Source of the DNA: Sphingomonas aurantiaca
GTDB lineage: Bacteria; Pseudomonadota; Alphaproteobacteria; Sphingomonadales; Sphingomonadaceae
DNA: 64,000 bases
Assembly (NCBI RefSeq): GCF_003050705.1
Contig: NZ_QAOG01000001.1
Location: 310,001 to 374,000 of the forward strand
Reading direction: 5' to 3'
A model generated the notes under the pieces. It was not told the origin of the DNA. It was given only the letters and a program-made list of their open reading frames with translations, and did no database searches. The position numbers were made by a program, and so were the translations under genes. Numbering within the stretch: position 1 is the first letter of the stretch; every line of letters begins with the position of its first letter. Shown here in pieces: positions 9,406-21,739 of the stretch.

Positions 9406-10524
9406 TTAGTCGGCCGTTGCGGGCACCGTGGCGGAGTTCTCGGTCGCCGGCGCATTGACCACAGGCGCCTCGGCTGCGGGGGTGCCCATAGCAGGGGTCT
9501 CTGGAACCGCCCGCGCACCCGGTTCCAGATCCTTCGGCACGAACGGCACGACGCTGGGCGGCGGCCCCGACATGCCCGCGGGATCGCCCTCGGCGCGGCC
9601 ATGGAGATGGTCGATCTCCGCCTGGCGCCGGTTGAGATAGAAGGACCGGGTCGCCGCATAGGGATCGGGCGAATTGTCGTGCAGGTCCTTGAGTGTCTGG
9701 TCGAACTCGGACCGGTGGTCGAGCGCGCCGAGGATCCCTGCCGGGATCGTGTAGGTCGCGCTGGTAAATGGCTTGCCGATGCCGACCGGCAGGATCAGCC
9801 GATCGATCGCACCGCCGAACAGGTCGCGGATCGTGGTCGGGCCGACCAGCGGCAGGAACAGGAACGCGCCGTTCTTGACGCCGTAATAGCCCAGCGTGTT
9901 GGCAAACCCGTTCGAGCGGCGTGGCAGGTGGAACGGCTTGCGCTTGGCGATGTCGATCACGCCGACCGCGCCGATCGTGGAATTGATCGCGAACCGGCCG
10001 ACCGTTTCTGCCGCCTTGCCCGGCTTGAACTGCAGCAGGAAGTTCAGGAAGACGATCGGCTCGCGCAGATTATAGAGGAAATTGTGGATGCCGCGCCGGA
10101 TCGGGCTCGGCACGGTCTTCTTGTAGGTTCGCGCGACCGGGCCGATCACCGCGTCGTCGACCTTCTGCGTCACCGCAAACGACTCGGCATTGACGGCGCG
10201 CAGCGGATCGCCTGCGGTTTCCTTGCGTCCGGTAACGACGATATCGCGTCCGGTCGTCGGCGTGTTCAGCGGCGCCGGACCGACCGGCGGGATCGTCTGG
10301 GTCGGAACCCCCTGCGGCTCGAACGTCACCGCAGGAAGCGACGCGACCAGCGCCAAGGGTGAAACCGCCATCGACAGCGGCATCAGTACCGGCAGCGAAG
10401 CGCTATCGGGAAAATCCCCGGCAAACGGCGACGGCGTCGCACCAAGCCATGCGACCGGCGCTGCCGGTCCATGCACCGGCGTTGCGGTCAGCAGCATCGC
10501 GCTCATCATTGCCAGCATGTGCAC
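9406..10524 (-). CDS. mlaA: MlaA (VacJ) family phospholipid-transport protein with extended ends
   Basis: MlaA sits in the outer membrane and feeds mislocalised phospholipid to the Mla pathway. The core (residues about 105-305) has the family segments DPLRAVN, NFLYNLREPIVFLNFLLQFKP, GRFAINSTIGAVGVIDIAK and FLFLPLVGPTTIRD. At 372 residues it is about 120 longer than usual: the N-terminus is a hydrophobic, Pro/Ala-rich region without a lipobox cysteine, and the C-terminal 70 residues are Pro/Ala rich and disordered. A DIVVTGR motif at residues 94-100 resembles the TonB box of the receptor at 15.5 kb. GTG 10524 is chosen because AGGG lies 6 bases upstream; ATG 10518 is the alternative. Confidence 0.88.
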   Translation of the reverse strand: MHMLAMMSAMLLTATPVHGPAAPVAWLGATPSPFAGDFPDSASLPVLMPLSMAVSPLALVASLPAVTFEPQGVPTQTIPPVGPAPLNTPTTGRDIVVTGRKETAGDPLRAVNAESFAVTQKVDDAVIGPVARTYKKTVPSPIRRGIHNFLYNLREPIVFLNFLLQFKPGKAAETVGRFAINSTIGAVGVIDIAKRKPFHLPRRSNGFANTLGYYGVKNGAFLFLPLVGPTTIRDLFGGAIDRLILPVGIGKPFTSATYTIPAGILGALDHRSEFDQTLKDLHDNSPDPYAATRSFYLNRRQAEIDHLHGRAEGDPAGMSGPPPSVVPFVPKDLEPGARAVPETPAMGTPAAEAPVVNAPATENSATVPATAD

Positions 10525-10653
10525 TCATCACCCTGTCTAATGCCGGCCTCATACTTCGAGGTCCGCCGCCGCGTGGCATGCCCGTCGCCGCGAGCCCAGC
10601 ATAGAGCCAATCGACATCCGTCGCGCATGACAACTGCCAAAGGTCGCCGGGGC

Positions 10654-11406
10654 TTACAGCTTCCCGAAGATCGCCTCGAAGCCGGCCTTGTCGCCGGCCG
10701 CGAGCAGGCGCGCCTGTTCGACCCAGCGATCGCGACCCATCCGCCCGGTGAAATTGCCAAGTTGTGCATCGATCGACTGCGCCTCGCTTTCGGACAAAGC
10801 GGCCATCTGGCCGACCGTCGTGACGCCGAGCGCGCCGAGTTGCGTGGCGACCTTGGGGCCGAGCCCCTTCAGCTGCGTGACCGGGCCATCGGCAAAGGCA
10901 GGTGCCGATACGGGGGTGGCAATCTTCGCAGGCGGCGCCGTGATTTCGGCGTGCGGCTGGGCAGTCGGAATGGTGGTCGGGCTGAGATCTGCCGGCAAGA
11001 TCGGCGTCGTCGATTCGTCGGCGACCCGCGGTGGTGTTGGTGTGGCCTCAACAGGGGACGCGCGCTCGATCGGTGGCGGCGGTGATGCCGGCGCTGGAGC
11101 AACCGTCAGTGTCTGGGTCTGGGTCTGCTCGGCCTTGCGCTGCTCGACTGGTGTGGGGGCCGGGATTGTAGCACGCTGATCGTCCGAGTCGACGGGCGCG
11201 GGGGGGACGCCGGCTTCCTCGGCATTGGCGATCACGTCGCGCGACGCCTTCACCCTGCTGCGTTTCGCCTTGATGCCCCAGAGCAGCCCGATCACGACCA
11301 GGATGGCCACCACGGCGATGATCGTGAAGTGGATCGCGGTCAGCGTCGCAATGCCGTCGGGCAGCAGGCTGAGGCCCGAGGCGGAAGTCGCGGAAGTTTC
11401 GTTCAT
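10654..11406 (-). CDS. Membrane-anchored helix-hairpin-helix protein
   Basis: This 250-residue protein has one N-terminal transmembrane helix (about residues 24-44), a basic stretch KAKRSRVKASR just inside, a long Pro/Thr/Ala-rich linker (about residues 65-175) and a C-terminal helix-hairpin-helix-like domain with LKGLGPKVATQLGALGVTTVGQ near residues 180-201. The C-domain resembles the HhH units found at the ends of proteins annotated as 5'-nuclease-like or fused to ribosomal L21 in alphaproteobacteria, which bind nucleic acid without specificity. No nuclease residues are visible. The function is unknown; a membrane-tethered DNA or RNA binder is only an inference from layout. Confidence 0.75.
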   Translation of the reverse strand: MNETSATSASGLSLLPDGIATLTAIHFTIIAVVAILVVIGLLWGIKAKRSRVKASRDVIANAEEAGVPPAPVDSDDQRATIPAPTPVEQRKAEQTQTQTLTVAPAPASPPPPIERASPVEATPTPPRVADESTTPILPADLSPTTIPTAQPHAEITAPPAKIATPVSAPAFADGPVTQLKGLGPKVATQLGALGVTTVGQMAALSESEAQSIDAQLGNFTGRMGRDRWVEQARLLAAGDKAGFEAIFGKL

Positions 11407-11503
11407 TCTCTATCAGTAGCGCTGCGCGAGAAATGCGGCGAGAGCTAAATCGGGGGCCTCGTCGCGATAGAACGCGGCACGATCGGCTGACGGGCGGGCC
11501 GCG

Positions 11504-12769
11504 TCAGGACGCGCGCGCAATCTCGCGCCAGCCGATGTCGCGCCGATAGAAGCCTTCCGCGAAATCGATCGCGTCGACGCCGCGATAGGCGTTGGCCTGC
11601 GCCGCCGCCACGTCATCGCCGGTGGCGGTCACCGCCAGAACGCGACCGCCTGACGCGACCAGCCCGCCATCCTCGAACCGGGTGCCGGCGTGAAACACCG
11701 TGGCGCCAGCGGCCCGCGCCGAATCGAGGCCGATGATCGACCCACCCGCCTTGGGCGTCCCCGGATAGCCATCGGCCGCCATCACCACCGTCAAGGCGGT
11801 CTCATCGCTAAACGTCGCCGCGGGCATCTCGCCGAGCCGTCCCTCGGCCACCGCCAGCATCGTCGCAAGCAGATCGCCCTGAAAACGCATCACTAACACC
11901 TGCGTTTCTGGGTCGCCGAATCGCGCATTATATTCGATCAGCTTGGGGCCCTGCGGCGTAAGCATCAGCCCGGCATAGAGCACGCCGCTGAATGGCATGC
12001 CGTCTGCGGCCATCGCCGCCACGGTCGGCGCGACGATTTCGTCGATGGCGCGCTGTTCGAGCGCGGGCGTCAGGACTAGGGCGGGGCTGTATGCGCCCAT
12101 GCCGCCGGTGTTCGGGCCGGTATCGCCTTCGCCGACGCGCTTGTGATCCTGCGCGGAGCCGAACGGCATCAGCGACACGCCATCGGTCAGGACAAAGAGG
12201 CTGGCCTCCTCGCCTTCCAGGAATTCCTCGATCACCGCCTCGGCTTCCCCGTCGGCGAACAGCGCATCGAGCGCCGCATCGGCTTCGGCCGCACTGAACG
12301 CGATGACGACGCCCTTGCCCGCCGCCAGCCCGTCCGCCTTGATGACGACCGGCAGCGAAAACGTGCGGGCGAGCGCGGTTTCAGCCTCTGCGCGACTCTT
12401 CACCCGGACATAGCCTGCGGTCGGAATCCCCGCGCGCTGACACAGATCCTTGGTGAAGCCCTTCGAGCCCTCCAGCTGCGCCGCAGCCCTGGAGGGCCCG
12501 AACACGGCAATGTCCGCGGCGCGCAATGTGTCGGCCAGCCCGTCGACCAGCGGCGCCTCAGGCCCGATCACGACCAGCCCGATCGCATGCTCGCGCACGA
12601 ACGCGGTGACGGCGGCGTGATCCGTCGCATCCAGCGGGACGAGCGTCGCGAGTTGCGCGATCCCGGGGTTGCCCGGCGCGGCATACAGCGTATCGAGGCC
12701 GCGAGATTGCACCAGCTTCCACGCGAGCGCATGTTCGCGCCCCCCCGAGCCCAGCAGCAGGACGTTCAT
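11504..12769 (-). CDS. purD: Phosphoribosylamine-glycine ligase
   Basis: PurD (421 residues, normal length) joins glycine to 5-phosphoribosylamine with ATP in the second step of purine synthesis. It begins [19 protein letters not shown], has the ATP-grasp segments [18 protein letters not shown] and [12 protein letters not shown], the family signature RFGDPETQ and the [22 protein letters not shown] segment. The start is set by the family N-terminus; AAGGGA lies about 7 bases upstream, inside the xseA coding region. Its start codon (12767-12769) overlaps by two bases the xseA start codon on the other strand. Confidence 0.96.
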   Translation of the reverse strand: MNVLLLGSGGREHALAWKLVQSRGLDTLYAAPGNPGIAQLATLVPLDATDHAAVTAFVREHAIGLVVIGPEAPLVDGLADTLRAADIAVFGPSRAAAQLEGSKGFTKDLCQRAGIPTAGYVRVKSRAEAETALARTFSLPVVIKADGLAAGKGVVIAFSAAEADAALDALFADGEAEAVIEEFLEGEEASLFVLTDGVSLMPFGSAQDHKRVGEGDTGPNTGGMGAYSPALVLTPALEQRAIDEIVAPTVAAMAADGMPFSGVLYAGLMLTPQGPKLIEYNARFGDPETQVLVMRFQGDLLATMLAVAEGRLGEMPAATFSDETALTVVMAADGYPGTPKAGGSIIGLDSARAAGATVFHAGTRFEDGGLVASGGRVLAVTATGDDVAAAQANAYRGVDAIDFAEGFYRRDIGWREIARAS

Positions 12770-14192
12770 GCCCGATCCCTTTTCCGATGACGTGTCGAGT
12801 GACATGGGGCGGCTGGTAGCCGAGCCGGTCGCCGGCGACAACGCACTCGCCATGTCGGTCGGCGAACTCGCGTTCAAGCTGAAGCGGATGGTCGAGGGCG
12901 AATTCGGTCATGTCCGCCTGCGCGGCGAGATATCCGGCTGGAAACGCGTCGCCTCGGGGCATTGCTACATGTCGCTCAAGGACGACCAGGCAGTCATCGA
13001 CGGCGTCATCTGGAAGGGCAATGCGTCGAGCCTCGCCTTCGTGCCGCAGGACGGCATCGAGGTGATTGCGACTGGTAAGCTCACCACCTATCCCGGCCGC
13101 TCGAAATATCAGATCGTCATCGAGCGGATGGAGCTGGCCGGCGCGGGCGCGCTGATGGCGCTGCTCGAGAAGCTCAAGGCGAAGCTCAGCGGCGAGGGGC
13201 TGTTCGACCGGGCGCGCAAGCAGCCGCTGCCGTTCATGCCGCGCGTGATCGGGGTCGTGACGTCGGGCACCGGCGCGGTGATCCGCGACATCCTCCACCG
13301 CCTGGAGGATCGCTGCCCGACGCACGTCATCGTCTGGCCGGTCAAGGTGCAGGGCGAGGGCTCCGCCGCGGAGATCGCCGCCGCGGTCGGCGGGTTCGAC
13401 GCGATCGTCCCCGGCGGTCCGGTACCGCGCCCCGATCTCGTCATCGTCGCGCGCGGCGGCGGCTCGGTCGAGGATCTGTGGTCGTTCAACGAAGAGGTCG
13501 TGGTGCGTGCGGTCGCCGCCTGCACGATCCCGATCATTTCCGCGGTGGGCCACGAGACCGACACGACGCTGTGCGACTTCGCTGCCGACCTGCGTGCGCC
13601 GACGCCGACCGCGGCGGCCGAAATCGCGGTGCCGGTGCTTGCCGACCTGCGGCTGACGATCGACAGCCACCGCAATCGGACCGAACGCTGCGCCCGCCGC
13701 CATGTCGAGCGCGGTCGCGAGCGGCTCGACGCGCTGGCGCGGTTGCTGCCGAAGCGTGATCAGTTGCTCGGGCCGCAGCGCGAGCGCGCCGACGATTTCG
13801 GCCAGCGGCTCGATCGCGGGCTGGAGCGGCGTTTGACCATGGCACGCGCCAACCTCGATCGATCGGGAGCGGCACTCCGTCCGGCCACGCTCGATCGCAA
13901 GCTCGAGGCGAAACGCGCGCAGCTCAACGCGACGTGGCGGCTCGTCCAGTCGCTCAACCCCGACACGATCCTCGAACGTGGCTATGCCCGCGTCACCGTC
14001 CGCCCCGGTGGCGAAACGCTCGCCTCGGCCAAGTCGGCACAAGCGGCAGGCGCACTGACCCTTCACTTCCGCGATGGCGTCGTGGAGGTGGTGACGGATG
14101 CCGGCCTTGAGCGACCCGCCGCCAAAACCTATGCTGCCCCCAAGGCAAAGCCCGCGCCGGACGCCGCGGCCCGCCAGCCCACCCTTCTATAG
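12768..14192 (+). CDS. xseA: Exodeoxyribonuclease VII large subunit
   Basis: XseA (474 residues) is the catalytic subunit of exonuclease VII, which degrades single-stranded DNA. It has the N-terminal OB-fold ([22 protein letters not shown]), the catalytic core with [30 protein letters not shown] and [28 protein letters not shown], a long coiled-coil region (about residues 290-390) and the closing ILERGYARV segment. The start MPDPF is the one I expect for the family; there is only a weak purine-rich stretch upstream. The DUF2093 and M23 genes follow closely and look like one transcription unit. Confidence 0.95.
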   Translation: MPDPFSDDVSSDMGRLVAEPVAGDNALAMSVGELAFKLKRMVEGEFGHVRLRGEISGWKRVASGHCYMSLKDDQAVIDGVIWKGNASSLAFVPQDGIEVIATGKLTTYPGRSKYQIVIERMELAGAGALMALLEKLKAKLSGEGLFDRARKQPLPFMPRVIGVVTSGTGAVIRDILHRLEDRCPTHVIVWPVKVQGEGSAAEIAAAVGGFDAIVPGGPVPRPDLVIVARGGGSVEDLWSFNEEVVVRAVAACTIPIISAVGHETDTTLCDFAADLRAPTPTAAAEIAVPVLADLRLTIDSHRNRTERCARRHVERGRERLDALARLLPKRDQLLGPQRERADDFGQRLDRGLERRLTMARANLDRSGAALRPATLDRKLEAKRAQLNATWRLVQSLNPDTILERGYARVTVRPGGETLASAKSAQAAGALTLHFRDGVVEVVTDAGLERPAAKTYAAPKAKPAPDAAARQPTLL

Positions 14193-14204
14193 AAGAGCCC
14201 GATC

Positions 14205-14405
14205 ATGCTGATGTCCAACTCCGACCGCGCCGCTCGCCTCCATTATATGGCCAATGGTTTCCGCGTGCTCAGCCCGGGCGACCATGTCGCCTGCGCGGCG
14301 ACCGGTCACCGCATCGCGCTCGAGGACCTACGCTACTGGAGCGTCGCGCGGCAGGAGGCCTATGCCACCGCCGCCGCCGCGAGCGAAGCGATGGCGCCAC
14401 GATGA
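14205..14405 (+). CDS. DUF2093 small protein
   Basis: This 66-residue protein matches the short alphaproteobacterial DUF2093 family: LHYMANGFRVLSPGDHVACAATGHRIALEDLRYWSV contains the fixed pattern of a GDHVxCAxTGxxIxLxxLxYW core. The function of the family is unknown. It starts 12 bases after xseA and overlaps the M23 gene by four bases (ATGA), so all three are likely to be translated from one message. A second in-frame ATG two codons in (MSNSD) could be the true start. Confidence 0.88.
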   Translation: MLMSNSDRAARLHYMANGFRVLSPGDHVACAATGHRIALEDLRYWSVARQEAYATAAAASEAMAPR

Positions 14406-15241
14406 TCCGGGCGGCGGTGCTCGCGCTGTTGGTCGCAACCAGCGCAACCGCCCAGCAAGCGCCGCCCCCGACCACCGCAAGCGCATCCGCATTACGCTGG
14501 ACCGGCACGCTGAGCCAGGGCGGGTTGATCCTGGGTACGGCCCCCACCGGTACGCGCGCCCTCACGCTCGATGGCAAACCGATCGCGTTGTCGCCCGATG
14601 GCCGCTTCCTTGCCGGCTTCGACCGTGACGCCGGCCCGCAGGCGGTCCTCGCGGCGACATTGGTCGATGGCCGCATCGTCACGCAGCCGCTGACGATCGC
14701 GCTCCGGGCCTGGCGCATCGAGCGCCTGAACACGCTGCCGAAATTTCCCGCGCCCGACCCGGTCTTCGCCAGGCTGCGTCCGCCCGAACTCGCGCAGATC
14801 GTCGCCGCCCGCGCCCGCAACTCCGACGCGCAAGGCTGGCGACAAGCCTTCGCCTGGCCCGCCACCGGTCGCATCTCCGGGCTGTTCGGGGCGCAGCGCA
14901 TCTACAAGGGCGAGCCCGGCAGCTATCATTCGGGAGCCGACATCGCCAAGCCGACCGGCGCGATCGTCACGGCGCCCGCCGACGGCGTCGTGATCCTGGC
15001 AGCCGATCACCCCTTCACGCTGGAGGGCAACCTGCTGATGCTCGACCACGGCATGGGGCTGAACAGCGCGTTCCTGCATCTGTCGCGGATCGACGTGAAG
15101 GTCGGCGATCACGTGACGCAGGGGCAGCCGATCGGTGCGGTCGGCATGACCGGCAGGGCGACTGGCCCGCATCTCCACTGGAGCCTGCGCTGGAACGACG
15201 CGAAGCTCGATCCGATGCTGGTGGCGGACGCGGTGCGGTAA
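14402..15241 (+). CDS. M23-family metallopeptidase (LytM-type), exported
   Basis: The 279-residue protein has a signal peptide (cut near residue 20), a beta-rich N-domain and a C-terminal LytM/peptidase M23 domain. The zinc site is complete: HSGADIAKP supplies the first His and Asp, and GPHLHWSLRW supplies the HxH pair. These enzymes cut or help regulate the cutting of peptidoglycan cross-links in the periplasm. It overlaps the DUF2093 gene by four bases and ends the xseA unit. Confidence 0.93.
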   Translation: MIRAAVLALLVATSATAQQAPPPTTASASALRWTGTLSQGGLILGTAPTGTRALTLDGKPIALSPDGRFLAGFDRDAGPQAVLAATLVDGRIVTQPLTIALRAWRIERLNTLPKFPAPDPVFARLRPPELAQIVAARARNSDAQGWRQAFAWPATGRISGLFGAQRIYKGEPGSYHSGADIAKPTGAIVTAPADGVVILAADHPFTLEGNLLMLDHGMGLNSAFLHLSRIDVKVGDHVTQGQPIGAVGMTGRATGPHLHWSLRWNDAKLDPMLVADAVR

Positions 15242-15498
15242 CCGCTCTGCCTGATTTTGTTACAACGTGGCGGTCGAGTGATTAAAAACAACGCATTCGT
15301 TGCCGCAGCAACCAGCGTTTGTGTCATTTCGGACACTATTTCTGTCCAAACCGCGCAACGTGACATGACGGATCTTTACACGAGAATGCCGTGGCTTCAT
15401 CCCTGTGTCATATCTTCGGCACTCGTTTGACGATGGCCGAAGTGAATTCCGCAGTTGATCGTCAAAGCGGCAATTGCGGGCTGAAAAGGGGAATTCGC
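15242..15498 (+). promoter_or_regulatory. AT-richer leader before the TonB-dependent receptor
   Basis: This 257-base gap is clearly less GC-rich than its surroundings and holds no supported gene. An inverted repeat GGACA (15331-15335) and TGTCC (15343-15347), flanked by TTTC and AAA, could be an operator. The sequence AAAAGGGG at 15484-15491 is a good ribosome-binding site for the TTG at 15499. I could not fix a promoter. Confidence 0.4.
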
Positions 15499-18400
15499 TT
15501 GGTTACCACGTCTCGTTTCACGTCCAGAGCTTTGCTGCTTGCCGCCGCGACGCCGCTGGCACTCGTCCTGTCCATGGCGCCCGGTTATGCGCAGGATGCG
15601 GCGCCAGCCGCCGGGTCGCCGGCTACCGCCGCCCCGCAGACGCCCGCTTCCGCAGATGAATCCGGGCAGGATATTGTCGTTACCGGTTCGATCATCCGCG
15701 GCACCGATCTCGGGATCTCGCCGACTACCACGCTGACCACCGAGAACCTCGACGCACGCGGTATCACCACTGTTCAGGCGGGCATCCAGGCTCTGTCGTC
15801 GAACAATGGTCCTGCGCTGACCAACTCGTTCACCGCAAACGGTGCTTTCGCAGCCGGCGCCTCGTCTGTCTCGCTGCGTGGCCTGTCGACCAACTCAACG
15901 CTCGTGCTGTTCGACGGCCTGCGCGCTGCCTATTATCCGCTGTCGGATGACGGTTCGCGTAACTTTGTCGATCTGAACACCATCCCCGACGACGTCGTCG
16001 AGCGTATCGACGTTTTGCGCGACGGTGCCTCGTCGAGCTACGGCGCCGACGCGATCGCCGGCGTGGTCAACGTGATCACCAAGCGCAAGTTCACCGGCAT
16101 TTCCGGTCGCGCCGAAGCTGGGATCTCGCAGGATGGCGTCAACGCCAACCAGCGCCTCACGCTGACCGCTGGCACCGGCGATCTCGATGAGAAGGGCTAC
16201 AACGCCTATATCAGCGGTTTCTATTACCGTACCGAAGGCGTGTACCAGCGCGACCTGCCCGCTCCGTTCAATTCGGATAACCTGACCGGTCTTTGCAGCA
16301 GCCGTACCGGCAGCCAGCAGTGCGGCCCGAACAATATCTCGAACGCTATTCAGCCAGATGGCACCCTCAACGGCTTCGCCATTGGCACGGCGAACTACTA
16401 TGTTCGTCCCGCGAACGCTGCGAACACGGTGTCGACCGGCCGCTACCAGTTGCTCAACCCGGCTGCAGGCTGCCTCAACGGCACGCCGTACAATCCGACG
16501 GCTGCGCAGTTAGCTGCAAACGTAACGGCGCCGACCACGGTCTGCCAGGTCGACAACACCAACAAGTACGACATGGTGACGCCGAACAACGAGCGCTTCG
16601 GCGGTTCGGCACGCTTCACGGCGAAGGTAGGCGACAATTCGGAAGCGTACCTGATGGTAAACTTCCAGCAGTCGTCGAGCAACTACACGGGTCGTCCTGC
16701 CGTTATCCGCGGCAATGCGCCTGCCGGTATCCTCTTCCCGCAGTTCTCGACCTCGCAGGCTGCAACGCCTGCGCTCGCAGCCGGCTCGAGCATCCTGGCA
16801 CTGCCGGTCTATGTCTGCGCTGCTCGCGTGAACTGCACCGCAGCCAACGGCACGCTTAACCCCAACAATCCGTTCGCAGCACAGAATCAGGTCGCTCGCC
16901 TCGTCGGTGCGCTGCCGGACACTGTGACGCAGAACGCGACACGCAGCCGCGTGTATCGTGCGGCCTTCGGCATGAAGGGCACCGTGCTCGACGATGTCGA
17001 ATACGACTTCAACGCGACCGCGATGCATACCGACCTGCGTATCAAGACCAACGGCTATGTGTACATTCAGCATCTGCTCGACGTCATTGCCGACGGCAGC
17101 TACAACTTCGTCAACCCGGGTCTCAACACCCAGGCGGTGCGCGACTATCTGTCGCCTGAGAACATCACCGACACGACGTCGGATCTCTACCAGGCACAGC
17201 TGACGTTGCAGAAGTCGCTGGCCACGCTGCCCGGCGGCGACCTTCGCCTCGCGGTCGGTGGGTCGATCTTCTACGAAGCCGTCGATGCACCCAGCGCCAA
17301 CGACGATTACAACGGCGCGACGCAGCGTTACTTCACGCTGAACGCGTTCGGCACCAAGGGTAATCGCACGGTCAGCTCGGCATTTGCCGAAATCAACGCG
17401 CCGATCCTGAGTGTGCTCACGCTCAACGGTTCGGGCCGCTACGATCATTACTCGACCGGCCAGAGCAACTTCTCGCCGAAGGTCGGCGCGATCTTCACGC
17501 CGGTCAGGGAGGTCACCGTCCGTGGTACCTATTCGCGCGGCTTCCGTATCCCGAGCTTCGGGGAGGCGAACGCGCTGCCGACGACGGGCTATGTGACGCA
17601 GTCGGTCAACGCGATCCCAAACGCGTTCCTCGCTCAGTACGGTGCTGGTTGTTCGCAGGCGACGCCAAACGGCTGCCCCGCGTACATCACGGCCTATTCG
17701 ATCGGTCAGACGACGCTGGCATCGCCCAACCTGAAGCCTGAAAAGTCGCGCAGCTTCACCGGTGGCGTGAAGTTTGATCCGGTTCGCAACGTGTCGTTCA
17801 CGGTCGATTACTACAACATCAAGAAGACTGGTGCGATCACGACCGCGAACAACGCCCCGGCGATCGCGGCCTATTATGCCGGGCAGGCCATCCCGACCGG
17901 GTTCGAGGTCATTGCCGACGCGGTTGACGTCAACAACCCGAACGCACGGCCGAAGATCGCATTCGTCCGCTCGCAGCTGATCAATGCCGACACGATCAAT
18001 TCGTCGGGCATCGATTTCGGTATCAACGGTGCGTACGACTTCGGTCCGGTCAAGTGGACGTCCAACCTTAACGCCAGCTACATTCTCGAGCTGAGCACGA
18101 CGGTCGACGGCGTGAAGCAGCGCTACGAAGGCACACTCGGCAACTTCAACCTGACGGCAGGTTCGGGCACGTTCGAGTGGAAGGGCAACTGGCTCAACAC
18201 CTTCGACTTCGGCGACTTCGCGCTGAGCACGACGGTGAACTACACGTCAGGTTACGACCTGTCCGCCACCGATCAGGGTGACGCGTATAAGGATTGCGGG
18301 CAGGCACAGGTGTACACCGACTGCCACGTGAAGAAGTACATCACGGTCGATGCGAACGTGAACTTCAAGGTTACCGACCAGTTCAGCTTCTACGTCAACG

Positions 18401-18531
18401 CGCTGAACATCCTCAACGATCTGCCGCCGGTCGATACGGTCACCTATGGGGCCTATCTGTACAACGCCATCCAGGGCGGCGATGGCATCTTCGGTCGTCA
18501 GTTCCGCGCAGGCGCGAAGTTCAAGTTCTAA
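15499..18531 (+). CDS. TonB-dependent outer-membrane receptor
   Basis: A receptor of about 1010 residues with a signal peptide ending GYAQ, a TonB box DIVVTGS at residues 58-64, a plug domain ([60 protein letters not shown]) and a large 22-strand-type barrel ending in the outer-membrane signature FKF. It should take up a large substrate using energy from TonB; no neighbour reveals which one. I chose TTG 15499 because of the adjacent ribosome-binding site and a normal signal peptide; ATG 15433 and 15391 are in frame but would put about 20-35 extra residues before it. Codon choice is more biased than its neighbours, as in highly expressed genes. Confidence 0.93.
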   Translation: MVTTSRFTSRALLLAAATPLALVLSMAPGYAQDAAPAAGSPATAAPQTPASADESGQDIVVTGSIIRGTDLGISPTTTLTTENLDARGITTVQAGIQALSSNNGPALTNSFTANGAFAAGASSVSLRGLSTNSTLVLFDGLRAAYYPLSDDGSRNFVDLNTIPDDVVERIDVLRDGASSSYGADAIAGVVNVITKRKFTGISGRAEAGISQDGVNANQRLTLTAGTGDLDEKGYNAYISGFYYRTEGVYQRDLPAPFNSDNLTGLCSSRTGSQQCGPNNISNAIQPDGTLNGFAIGTANYYVRPANAANTVSTGRYQLLNPAAGCLNGTPYNPTAAQLAANVTAPTTVCQVDNTNKYDMVTPNNERFGGSARFTAKVGDNSEAYLMVNFQQSSSNYTGRPAVIRGNAPAGILFPQFSTSQAATPALAAGSSILALPVYVCAARVNCTAANGTLNPNNPFAAQNQVARLVGALPDTVTQNATRSRVYRAAFGMKGTVLDDVEYDFNATAMHTDLRIKTNGYVYIQHLLDVIADGSYNFVNPGLNTQAVRDYLSPENITDTTSDLYQAQLTLQKSLATLPGGDLRLAVGGSIFYEAVDAPSANDDYNGATQRYFTLNAFGTKGNRTVSSAFAEINAPILSVLTLNGSGRYDHYSTGQSNFSPKVGAIFTPVREVTVRGTYSRGFRIPSFGEANALPTTGYVTQSVNAIPNAFLAQYGAGCSQATPNGCPAYITAYSIGQTTLASPNLKPEKSRSFTGGVKFDPVRNVSFTVDYYNIKKTGAITTANNAPAIAAYYAGQAIPTGFEVIADAVDVNNPNARPKIAFVRSQLINADTINSSGIDFGINGAYDFGPVKWTSNLNASYILELSTTVDGVKQRYEGTLGNFNLTAGSGTFEWKGNWLNTFDFGDFALSTTVNYTSGYDLSATDQGDAYKDCGQAQVYTDCHVKKYITVDANVNFKVTDQFSFYVNALNILNDLPPVDTVTYGAYLYNAIQGGDGIFGRQFRAGAKFKF

Positions 18532-18554
18532 GCCTTAGTCACCTGCAAAAACGA

Positions 18555-18590
18555 GGGGCGGTTCTGAAAGGAGCCGCCCCCTTTTTGTTT
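18555..18590. terminator. Bidirectional rho-independent terminator
   Basis: A 10-base-pair stem (18555-18564 with 18571-18580, one G-T pair) with loop TGAAAG is followed by a T-tract on the + strand and, read in reverse, by TCGTTTTT on the - strand. It lies between the convergent receptor gene and clpB and can end both. Confidence 0.85.
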
Positions 18591-18616
18591 GTGGAATCGA
18601 CGGGCTCGCGTTGCCG

Positions 18617-21196
<2,580 letters not shown>

Positions 21197-21220
21197 GACG
21201 AATCCCTGTGGATTTGCTCG

Positions 21221-21257
21221 GTGTTGCCCAAAAGATGGTGTTGTATTTGGGCAACAC
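21221..21257 (-). promoter_or_regulatory. Perfect 12-bp inverted repeat upstream of clpB
   Basis: The arms GTGTTGCCCAAA (21221-21232) and TTTGGGCAACAC (21246-21257) are exact complements with a 13-base spacer. The inner edge is 25 bases before the clpB start, where a repressor or activator site for clpB would be expected. It does not match CIRCE, and I do not see a convincing sigma-32 promoter next to it. Confidence 0.55.
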
Positions 21258-21383
21258 AAGAGGCGGCGCGGCTGCAGCATGGAGTGCCGGCGGCGAAGTT
21301 ACAAATCTCGCGCACCGCAACCAGCGCAAGCCGTCGTCCGCGTAGCGCCTACTCGGGGTGGTGTCTGGTGGGGAGGTGGGTGC

Positions 21384-21423
21384 CCTCCGCATCGCGCTTT
21401 CATCAAAGCGTCCGATGCGGAGG
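21384..21423. repeat. Hairpin downstream of tRNA-Thr
   Basis: The arms 21384-21394 and 21413-21423 pair perfectly over 11 bases; an inner CGCTTT/AAAGCG stem adds 6 pairs with a two-base bulge and a CATC loop. It lies just 3' of the tRNA gene, after a short T-run (21431-21436 read on the - strand), and may help end or process the tRNA transcript. Confidence 0.5.
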
Positions 21424-21437
21424 CACAACCAAAAAAC

Positions 21438-21512
<75 letters not shown>

Positions 21513-21543
21513 ACTCGCTGGCATCGCTGCCGGCGGAGAGGGG

Positions 21544-21572
21544 CTAAGAGACGAGGGCGGGACGATTGTCAA
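21544..21572 (-). promoter_or_regulatory. Sigma-70-type promoter of tRNA-Thr
   Basis: On the - strand TTGACA (21567-21572) is followed by a 17-base spacer and TCTTAG (21544-21549). The predicted start of transcription is about 25 bases before the mature 5' end of the tRNA, the right spacing for a short leader removed by RNase P. Confidence 0.75.
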
Positions 21573-21601
21573 GGCATCCCGCCAGGATGTAGGGCGGATT
21601 T

Positions 21602-21739
21602 ATGGATGATCGGGATCGAAAGGCGGCAGAGAAGGCCGAACGCATGGCCGCCGCGCTGCGCGAGAACCTGCGACGCCGGAAGGCGCAGGCGCGGGCAGCG
21701 AGTGCCGCGCCTGCCACTGAGGACGAGCCGCTCAAGTAA
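21602..21739 (+). CDS. Short charged protein of unknown function
   Basis: The frame encodes 45 residues beginning MDDRDRKAAEKAERMAAALR, almost entirely a charged, helix-forming sequence (Arg/Lys/Glu/Ala) that would be a single amphipathic or coiled-coil helix. I have an impression that very similar short proteins are conserved in sphingomonads beside this tRNA, which supports a real gene; the sequence alone cannot prove it. It ends 7 bases inside the 3' end of the convergent aminopeptidase gene. No clear ribosome-binding site beyond AGGATGTAGGG about 10-15 bases upstream. Confidence 0.6.
   Translation: MDDRDRKAAEKAERMAAALRENLRRRKAQARAASAAPATEDEPLK

Noticed and set aside
21221..21257. CIRCE element at clpB.
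   Set aside because: The CIRCE arms (TTAGCACTC-like) are not present; the repeat has different sequence and a 13-base rather than 9-base spacer.
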